Shown here one piece after another: positions 56,446-64,000 of a DNA stretch of 64,000 bases. Positions within the stretch are counted from its first letter, which is position 1. Every line of letters begins with the position of its first letter. Below the pieces are notes generated by a model, which was not told the DNA's origin, searched no databases, and was given only the letters and a program-made list of their open reading frames with translations. Both the position numbers and the translations under genes were made by a program. Location: NCBI GenBank assembly GCA_033439795.1, contig JAUTDP010000009.1, forward strand, positions 2,666,001 to 2,730,000. The letters run 5' to 3'. Source of the DNA: Sordaria brevicollis. Lineage: Eukaryota > Ascomycota > Sordariomycetes > Sordariales > Sordariaceae.

Positions 56446-57443
56446 ACTGCTCCTAAGGGGAAGATGGTTTAGAGGTAGAAGGGTGAAAGTGACTGGATAT
56501 TGTTGGGGTTAGGGAAAAATTGTTCAGCTATTATGTTTTGCTTATGTGTTATTGATTGATGTCTGGGTGTTTTTGTATCATCCAAAAAGGCGTTCTATGG
56601 GTTGAATTGATCATTTCAGTTTTTGGGTTTTATGATTCGCTTTGAAAAAGGTAGTGGAAATGACATGGGTGAAATATGAACAAGGTTTGTAGTGAGGAGT
56701 TCCACGAACATGGACATTTGGACTCTGCTCTTACACTTATTTACATTCAAACTCTGCATGTAATAAGAACATTATGTCTATGCACCCCCCAATGCGAAGA
56801 GGTAGTCTTGCTGTCTTGTCCAGCGGTAGTTAAACTGTGTTGAAAGTATATATGATTTTCGATTCTGATGTATGTAATATGCACGGAAATCAAAGACACT
56901 TCCAACACCCACCATTTTTGGTTTGCTTGTGGTAGCTCATCATAAAATCTGGAAATAAGTGAAACTTTGTGCCGTTAAATCGATGCATCTAGCTCCCGAA
57001 AACACCTAATCACATATCGTAATTCTTGTCTTTATGTTCCTGAGCTAGTGAATAGTAAGGACTTTGGTTGAGATATTAATAATGTCCATGATGTCTGATG
57101 ACGTTAAAGAGCTGACGAACGTCATTATGTCTTGGAGTGCCTGCCTTTTCGATGTCAATAAAGACTACCGTCTGAAGTCGAGTTCACAAGGGTAAAGTTA
57201 CTCGACCATAGAGTCTTTGCTCAGCTACCATTTTCCTGAACAAACTTGCCTGTCCTCAGTTTACGAAGTCTAACCCAAGTTCTCGAACTAAAAATATATG
57301 CTGATATTTTCATCCCACCACACATACCTAACCCCTATTTTCTAGAGTTACAGATTCTATCACATACACGTAGCCTACCTATATACCCCCTCCCCCTCCC
57401 TCTCCCATCACCCATTTACTGACCCAGACTTTCGACCAGTGGC
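56446..57443. other. Intergenic between mcm7 and mS29 (convergent)
   Basis: Holds the two 3' flanks. AT-moderate with no gene, RNA or repeat that I can support. Confidence 0.55.
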
Positions 57444-58919
57444 TTAACCCTTCATAGTCAAAAGCGTAGCCCTCTCCATCTCACCCACCACTCCATTTCC
57501 GCTCAACGTCCACTTCTCGCTCACCAACTCCTCATCCACCCTCTTCTTGAGCGCACCGCTCGCAGCCCAGTACTCCAGCAGACCCCTCGCCTCAGCCTTG
57601 GAGACACCCTTCAGCCTCAAAACCTCGACGCTCTTCATGACGGCCTCCACACGATCATCATACTTCTTGCCGTAGGGGTCCCTCTGCGGGATGACTTCCT
57701 CCTTGGCAGCCTCGGCCTCCCTCTGCGCAATCGCCAACTCCATACTAGCGCTCCTGGGCGAGTTGCCGCGCGTCGTGGCAGCCAGGACGGCACCGCCGTT
57801 GGGCATCTTGTGCGCTCCGCTCAAGCAATCGGTGAACACCTTGACGAGGGCCAGGTCGTGCGAGTGGATCAGCTCGAAGGCAGGGTTGCGGTAGTCGGAC
57901 ATCTTCATGATGTGGGCCAGGCCGTCCAGAGTGAAAAGGATGGAGGGGCGGCCGGCGTTCTCGGCGTTGAGTTCCCTCCAGAGGGCCTGGAAGACGGCCC
58001 AGGCGCCGTCGGCTTCCTTGGCCGAGTTGATCAGCTGGATCAGGGGGGAGTTGATGGGGATGATTTGCGGCAGGTCGGCGTGGGAATAAACGGTGTTCAT
58101 GCGGGAGAGCACCTTTTCGTTGGCCTTTTTGAAGGCTTGGAGGAGTTTGAGGGTGTAGACGGGTTGTGACCAGAGAGGCGAGTTTTCGAGGGGGGAGTAT
58201 TCGGTGCAGGCGGTGGTTAGTTCTTGGGCTGGACGCAGAGGGATAGGTTAGTTAAGTGGTAGAAAATGGGAGAAAGTAGAGAGAGAAAACGCACCCTCAG
58301 GAATATGCAACACCACCCAATCGTTCATAAACGCATGCGTCATGGCCTGCAACAACATCAAGCTCTTGCCCGATATCCTGTTACCCTCCACAACCAGGCG
58401 GAGCGTCTTGCCGTCCGCAGCCGCCCCATCCATCTTCTTGATCAGATCAACCGTCTCCTGGCGGACCAGCACCGACGGCTGGCGGAAGATACCCCAGCAC
58501 TGGGTGGGCTTGAAGGCCTCGGTGGCGCGGAGGGCGTCGACCACATCCTCGGGCAAGGCCATGACGGTACCGACGTTCTTCTGCTTGGACAGGTCGTTGG
58601 GGCGCAGGGTCTCGAGTCCGGCGACGGGGAGGGCGTTGTTGTTGCTGAGAACAATCTTCTTGCGGTAGGCCTTGCGCTCACCGGGCAGAGGCGGCTTGCC
58701 CTGGGGAGTGATGCCCTTCTTCTTGACCTTCCTGAAGCGCAGCTTTTGCGGGCGGTTGGCGCTCATTTGGTTGTTGGGGGAGGCGGTCGCTGTGAAGGTA
58801 CGGGTGGCACCAGCAGCACCGGCACCAGCAGCACCAGCACCGGCCTGGAGAATCTGGCGCGGGGCCAGGGTCACGGCCGAGGGGCGCACGAGGCACCTCA
58901 GGCAGTTGGACGCCGACAT
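57444..58919 (-). CDS. RSM23: Mitochondrial ribosomal small-subunit protein mS29 (DAP3/Rsm23)
   Basis: Model: complement(join(57444..58228, 58295..58919)), 469 residues. The 66-nt intron has branch CTTAACTAAC. Residues 1-about 50 form a mitochondrial presequence (Arg/Ala/Ser-rich, few acids). The DAP3 P-loop GTPase domain follows, with VEGNRISGKS as Walker A, WVVLHIPEAQEL and FTLDGLAHIMKMSDYRNP in place of Walker B. The C-terminus includes EARGLLEYWAASGAL. It is a core GTP-binding protein of the mitochondrial ribosome small subunit, as known for yeast Rsm23 and human DAP3. It is divergently arranged with RRS1. Confidence 0.92.
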
Positions 58920-59578
58920 GGTATGGGGATTCGGTCGGGTTGTCGGGTCGCGGAGGTGGTGGTGGTGGTGTTGTGTTGAAAGGTGGTGGGTGGGTGGGTT
59001 GGCTGGCGACGGCGGCCGGACGGGACGGGACGAAAGGTTGAAACAACAAGCGGCCCTCGGAAGCTCCAATATCGCAAGTCAACAAAGCCGGACCGGGACG
59101 GGGGGGGACGTGCACTGCACACGGCGGCACACGGCAAGCGGAGCGGGCGCGCGGTTCAGTTCTCGTTCACTGCAGTGTTCCAAAGTTCGCAAAGCACGGA
59201 CCATCAAAAGCAGCAGTCCCTCACATTCCCCGGCGCCAAGAAGTCGGCGGTTTGCCTGTTTGGGGTACTCCAGCCAATGGGAGCATCAGATGCCAATTGA
59301 CAAGGTCCCGCACGACATCCCCAAGCTCGAATCTGCTGCCTGTCACCGCCTAAATTTTCAGATTGATTCCAGAACCACTGCAGCAGTTGTCTTCTAGAGA
59401 CTGCGATCCCCGTTCTGCCAACGACAAAAAGATACCCCCAATTTGACATTTCTTCAACAACCATCACCATCGCCCGGGCATATTAATTTCACCACGGCGC
59501 ACCCATTCAAATCATCAGTCGAACATCCCAAATACCAAACGATCTAATCAACCGCGACAACCAAAAACCACAACCAAA
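58920..59578. promoter_or_regulatory. Shared divergent promoter of mS29 and RRS1
   Basis: About 660 bases separate two start codons in head-to-head order. The region is G-rich on the mS29 side and CA-rich on the RRS1 side. Short frames here have no domain. I cannot name specific factor sites with confidence. Confidence 0.5.
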
Positions 59579-60202
59579 ATGTCCGACACCACCGCCGCCG
59601 CCCCCGCGGCCTCTACCACCTCAAAGCAACCCAAGCTCCCCGTAACAGTCGACAAACCAACCCCCTACACCTTCGACCTCGGCCTCCTCCTCGCCTCCGA
59701 CCCCAACCCCTTGTCCCTCTCCCCCTCCGAACCTCTCGAGCCTCAACTCGCCTCCATCGCCCGCGACGGCTGCCAATCCCTAATCAACCAACTCCTAACC
59801 ACCTGCCCCATCTCCTCCACCCCCGCCGGCGTCCTGCTCTCTCTCCCACCCCCGCAAACGCCCCTCCCTCGCGAGAAACCCGTTCCTACACCAAAGGCCG
59901 AAACGAAATGGAGTGCCTTCGCCAAGCGCCGTGGTATCAAGCCCAAGACTCGCGAGCAGAGACGTAACCTCCAGTATGACGAGGCGACGGGCGAGTGGGG
60001 ACGGAAGTGGGGATTCAAGGGCGCGAACAAGGCCGGGGAGGACGCGCCGATTATTGAGGTCAAGAAGGAGGCGGAGGAGAAGAGGATTGCCAAGGGCCAG
60101 AGCGTGAGGGGGGACAAGAGGCGGGAGATCAGGGAGAAGGTGAAGAGGAATGAGAGGAAGATGAGGGCTAATGCTAGGAGGGAGGATGGGAGGAAGAAGT
60201 AA
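59579..60202 (+). CDS. rrs1: Ribosome biogenesis regulatory protein Rrs1
   Basis: 207 residues with no intron. After an Ala/Ser-rich start it reads VTVDKPTPYTFDLGLLLASDPNPL, the family hallmark, then LPREKPVPTPKAETKWSAFAKRRGI and QYDEATGEWGRKWGFKGAN. It ends in a long Lys/Arg/Glu helix. Rrs1 binds Rpf2 and brings the 5S RNP (5S rRNA, uL18, uL5) into the pre-60S particle in the nucleolus. The ATG context AAAATGTCC is good, and the CAACCAAAACCACAACC leader is typical of fungi. Confidence 0.96.
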   Translation: MSDTTAAAPAASTTSKQPKLPVTVDKPTPYTFDLGLLLASDPNPLSLSPSEPLEPQLASIARDGCQSLINQLLTTCPISSTPAGVLLSLPPPQTPLPREKPVPTPKAETKWSAFAKRRGIKPKTREQRRNLQYDEATGEWGRKWGFKGANKAGEDAPIIEVKKEAEEKRIAKGQSVRGDKRREIREKVKRNERKMRANARREDGRKK

Positions 60203-62063
60203 GCTGTCTGTCGCGAAAGTGGCTGATGCTGAGGAGATGATATGGATAGAGGAAGACATGTGGAAGGAAGGAAGGATCAGGCATGGATGGAGAGACAAGG
60301 AGTGAATGGAGGTGAAAGTGCTGGCTCGTGTTCCAGCAATGAGAGAATGAGAGAAGGCAAGACAAAACAAGAGGTTTCGATACTCCTAGGCATTTCGGCG
60401 TTCAAGGTTTTATACTACTGTACTACTGGGAGGATACTACATTGCAAATTTACACAGTTATCAGGTCAACCTCGTGTCGTTAATCGTGTTCCAGAATCAA
60501 CAAAAGAGGCACGTAAGATCAGAGGTGAGTCGAAAGTTGATGGACCCTACAGGTAATTGACTATAATCAAGATCTGCCTTGCTTTCTCAACGCCCATTAA
60601 GAATTTTGTCGACTTTGTCGGACAGAATGGCCGAAACCTGTTCATGATACCTTTCAAAGTCTGGCGAGCACCCTAACCCATTATCAGTGCTTTTTTGTCC
60701 TGTCAATGGATGGATGTCAAAACTACTATCATCATCGCTACCACCTTCCCAATGTCATCATTAAAGTGCATATGGTGTACCCAAGAAACGATCCCTTCCA
60801 CAAGCCAATCTTCATCTCTCTCTACCTATCTTACAACTCCAAAGCCTTTTCTCTCCACTAACCAACTTTCACCTCTCAATACCTTTTTCGCCATCCATGT
60901 TAGCTTTGCTCTTGCTCTTGCTCTTGCTCTTCCGCTTCCCACTTGGTTACTTTTCCAAGCTCCTGCTAGACTAGTTTGCTGTTTTTTTTCCTTTCACACC
61001 TCCTTCTTTTCCATCCCATCCTACGAGTTCTTTTTTTTCACACACTTGCTTTCTCGATTACTTGATGCCCCTCGAGAAGTTTAACTCGCTACTTCTCTTC
61101 ACCTTTTCTTCACTTCACTCCACTTCTGTTTTCCTTCATCTCTTCTTGGCTCTCTCTGTTTTCATTTCCTGCCAAACTCATGAAGCTGCTGTTTATGACC
61201 CCCGAGACTCGAAATGATAGCACGAGGAAGGTTGAAAGGAGAAATGATGATGATGATTCAAACTAAAAAATGACACAATATACGCGAAAAGGGGTATTTT
61301 TCAAAGACTCGCAAAAACAAAACAAGCAAGCAAGCAAACTACAACACCCGCAGAGCAAAATTGCCAAATGATAAAAAAAAGGGGGAAAAAGACACCCATT
61401 GATAACGATCGCATTTGCATTTCAATGCCTCTTTCACTCTTTGACTTCTTCCTCTTCTTCAGCCTCTTCAGCCTCTTTCCCTTTCTTCCCTTGGTTTCTC
61501 TTCCTCCTCTGCAGTTCTCCTTTTCCACAATCCCTCTTTGGACAGTTCTTCTTCTTCCGAACTTTCGACCTCTTGATCCTCTTCAACTCCACTCTGACTG
61601 TAGGAAACGTTCTTGGAACTTGGTGTGTCTGTTGGTGTGATAAACATGGATTGATGGGTAACTATAACGTTGATTCTTTTGGTAAATAAACGAGAGACAA
61701 AGAAATGAAAAAGAGAATTTTTCGTCCACAGCGTAAAATTCGTGTCTTGTTGTGTTGTGTGTGTTCAAAGGTTTGGTGTTTTAGCGATTTGGTTGCAATC
61801 TCTGTATATCTGAGAGTGCGAGTCTTTGGTCGGTGATGGATCGTATGCCTTCCTCCCGTGTCTTCATGGCAACCGACTGCAGCTCTGTCTTCAGCCGATC
61901 GTAGCCATCCTTAACGGGCAGTGACTGTCCTTGACGGAGAAGTGGCCTAATTCACCACCCTCGAAAGCCTCCTCACTAAAAAAAGAGCCAATAAACCTGT
62001 AAGTATAAGGAAAATTGGAAGAAAGAAAAGAAGCGGAAAAAAAGGTTCAAAACAGCAAGCCCC
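60203..62063. other. Intergenic, about 1.9 kb
   Basis: Holds the 3' flanks of RRS1 and the RhoGAP gene. It includes short repeats (CTCTTG units at about 60907-60930) and pyrimidine-rich stretches. The 129- and 104-codon frames here carry no recognisable domain. Confidence 0.5.
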
Positions 62064-64000
62064 CTAAAACCCCATCGGTGACAGCGGTTTTATGGGCGAA
62101 AGAGCCGGTAGCTCACCCGGTTGTAGTTGTCTCTGGTTCTGATGCCCCTGATGGTTTCCTCCTCGCGCAGGTGACGCGTCTCGATCACTGACCAGCGTGA
62201 TGGTCGTCGATATTACTGCGCCCGTGTCGACACTCGCTGTTTGTGTTGACTCCAGCTGAGTCGGCGTATTGTTGTTCTTTTTCCTTAGTCGCTGAACTTG
62301 CTGTGGTGGTGCTGGTTGGTGTTGTTGATGTTGGTGTTGTTGCGCATTTCCGTTGCTGCGATGTCCTTGTGGAGGGATGACCTGACCTCCTTGTTGCTGA
62401 TAAGCCGCCTGCTGAGCCTGAGCCTGAGCTCTTTGCTCCCTTTCTCGTTCTCGTTGTATCGCCCTTTCCCGGTCTTCTCGTTCCTCTCTTTCCCTTAGCT
62501 CCGTCTCCCGCTTACTCCTGATGCTCCTTGGCGGTGGTTGGTCGAACAGCGCATACTCCTCTTCGATGTACTTGGCTTCGTTTTTGCATCCCTTCCAGCA
62601 GTCCCTCCAGTCGCATACCAAAAACTTGAAGCAAAAGGCGTCGATCTTCATGCATGGCTGGAAGCAGATGCACAGATTTCGGAAGTCCATCTTGTTCTTG
62701 TCCGAGTGCGCGAGCAGAAGGCTCAGGTGACATGTGATGGCGAAGAGTAGGTAGTACTTGAAGGGCGAAAGGTTGGAGAGCTCTTCTCTAAGTAACTCGG
62801 GCACCTTCTCTGCCCCCGCGCATTCTTTGGCCACTCTTTCTTGGGCCGCTTTCGGGAATAGTTCGTCGGGTAGTTCGCGCAACCAGGCCTTGAGCATCGA
62901 GCCAATAATGTTGATGTCGTAAAGATCGGGTTGTTCGAAAAGGTCCACATCGAGTTCTGCGAATAGTCCATGTTAGCATCAACTCCATGTCATGATAACC
63001 TTCACAAACACACCTTCGTCAAATTTCCGCTGCCACTTTTTGATCTGCGGTCCACTGCCGGGAACTCGATATAACCCTTCCACGTCGCTCCCCTTGTAGT
63101 TGAGATAGTCGATCGCTCTCCATGGGAACGCAGGCATCCAGAATTCTGTCTTGTCGCGCGAATCCTCCAGCCTCTTCGATATTCGGGTTAACCGTGTCTG
63201 CTCGACGAGCGGTAGGTTGATAACCTTGAGCACGTAATGTTCGTCGTCTATTACCGGCTCCTTGGGCGCGAATCTGTCTTCCCTCGAACTTCCAAATAAC
63301 TTTTTGCTGAGAAACCCGGCGGCTCTGCTCTCTTTCAGACCATTGAACAACGATCCGCCCGCCTCCTTGAGCGACAGCGACTGATTCCTGTTGATGCCCT
63401 CGAAATGCTTGCTTCCTCCCACCCTCTCCGCCGAATGGCCTCTTGGTCCGGGCACCATCATGTCGCGGAATGTGCGTTCTTGTGATTGTATTGGTGCAGT
63501 TCTCGGTGCCGATGTCGCATAGACCTTGTCGGGTTCGCCAGGTCTCGCGGGCGCGTAAACGGGTTCTCGAGAATTTTGATGCTGGTTTTGGTTCTCCTTG
63601 TCCTTGTGCGATCTTGTGCGACTTAGTAGGGTGAAGGGTTTGGGTTTGCTCCTTTTGCTATTGTTCGCTGTTTCGTATTCGTTGGATGAGATTAGAGATA
63701 CTTCGGACTTGGCAGGCAAAGTCGGGCTCCTCCTTTGTGACGGGTAATCGTTATATGAAGGATCTGTGCAAACAGGGGGCAAAGTTAACATTGAGCAAAA
63801 CATGGGATGACACATCCTTCAATGCGCAGCGACTATTCACACACCTAGAAGCTTGGGGTTGGTATTTAACCGTGAATGGGCAGATGGTTCGGTCTCCCTC
63901 GACATACCTTCTGTTCGCGATTCCAATAGCTGCGGCGAATTTGCGCGTTCCGATGACCTGCTTGATTTTCCAAAGCTGAAGAAGAAGCTCGACTTGGACG
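62064..64000 (-). CDS. RhoGAP-domain protein (partial, 5' end beyond the window)
   Basis: Model: complement(join(62064..62956, 63014..63763, 63908..>64000)). The two introns (57 and 144 nt, donors GTGTGT and GTATGT) keep the frame. The N-terminal part in view is Ser-rich and basic (SKSSFFFSFGKSS, SKPKPFTLLSRTRSHKDKE), followed by YVLKVINLP and an FPWRAIDYLNYKG lead-in. The RhoGAP domain has the arginine finger in EGLYRVPGSG, KAWLRELPDELF, and a C-terminal segment with FRNLCICFQP. Then comes a Glu/Arg coiled-coil (RETELREREERED...), a Gln-rich stretch and a Pro/Ser tail. It speeds GTP hydrolysis on a Rho-family GTPase, so it likely acts on polarity or wall signalling. The arrangement resembles Bem2/Sac7-type fungal RhoGAPs, and the target GTPase is unknown. 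Confidence 0.88.

Overview
The window looks like genomic DNA from a filamentous ascomycete of the Sordariales (Neurospora/Sordaria type). The evidence is short spliceosomal introns (about 45-160 nt, with GTRNGT donors and CTAAC/CTGAC-like branch sites), C-ending codons, a HET-domain gene, and two long AT-rich blocks (about 29.9-38.8 kb and 48.2-53.4 kb). In those blocks CpA/TpG is nearly absent while TpA is abundant, which is the signature of repeat-induced point mutation (RIP).

Layout. 1-7 kb: a gene-poor start, a TOS1-type cell-wall glycosidase-like gene, an intron-containing tRNA-Ser(CGA), and a HET-domain gene on the minus strand. 7.1-11.6 kb: a 4.46-kb element with 56-bp terminal inverted repeats and two converging intact genes, a DD34E IS630/Tc1-type transposase and an unrecognised 911-residue companion protein. 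This element is not RIP-mutated. 12.6-21.4 kb: a DUF3602 (GRGGAGN-repeat) gene, atg22 with a probable 6-nt microexon, and a BAH-PHD chromatin-reader gene. 21.4-25 kb: gene-poor, with tandem repeats, a fold-back repeat, a diverged fragment of the HET gene and a tRNA-like relic. 25-29.2 kb: a large disordered unknown protein whose start codon is unclear, and SDHAF1/Sdh6 (minus strand).

29.7-39.2 kb: a RIP-degraded Ty1/copia retrotransposon with a perfect 5-bp target duplication (GAGTT). A Mutator-like element (MULE) with 74-bp TIRs is nested inside its 3' LTR. The insertion lies 53 bp upstream of the ATG of a fumarylacetoacetate-hydrolase-family gene and separates it from its probable TATA box. 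40.4-47.2 kb: a cystathionine gamma-synthase-like gene and PEX1 (minus strand). 48.1-53.6 kb: a second RIP-degraded copia element (minus sense, target duplication CATTC), sitting 108 bp upstream of mcm7 and separating it from two MluI cell-cycle boxes. 53.7-64 kb: mcm7, mitochondrial ribosomal protein mS29, the ribosome-biogenesis factor RRS1 (divergent from mS29) and a RhoGAP gene running off the right edge.

Most genes are conserved housekeeping genes for DNA replication, peroxisome import, mitochondrial translation and complex II, ribosome assembly, and autophagy. The accessory content is the HET locus, the two-gene transposon and the RIP-silenced islands that have invaded promoters. The best candidate for an undescribed system is the two-gene DD34E element at 7144-11599. 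All splice models were made by eye from splice signals, reading frame and family conservation.
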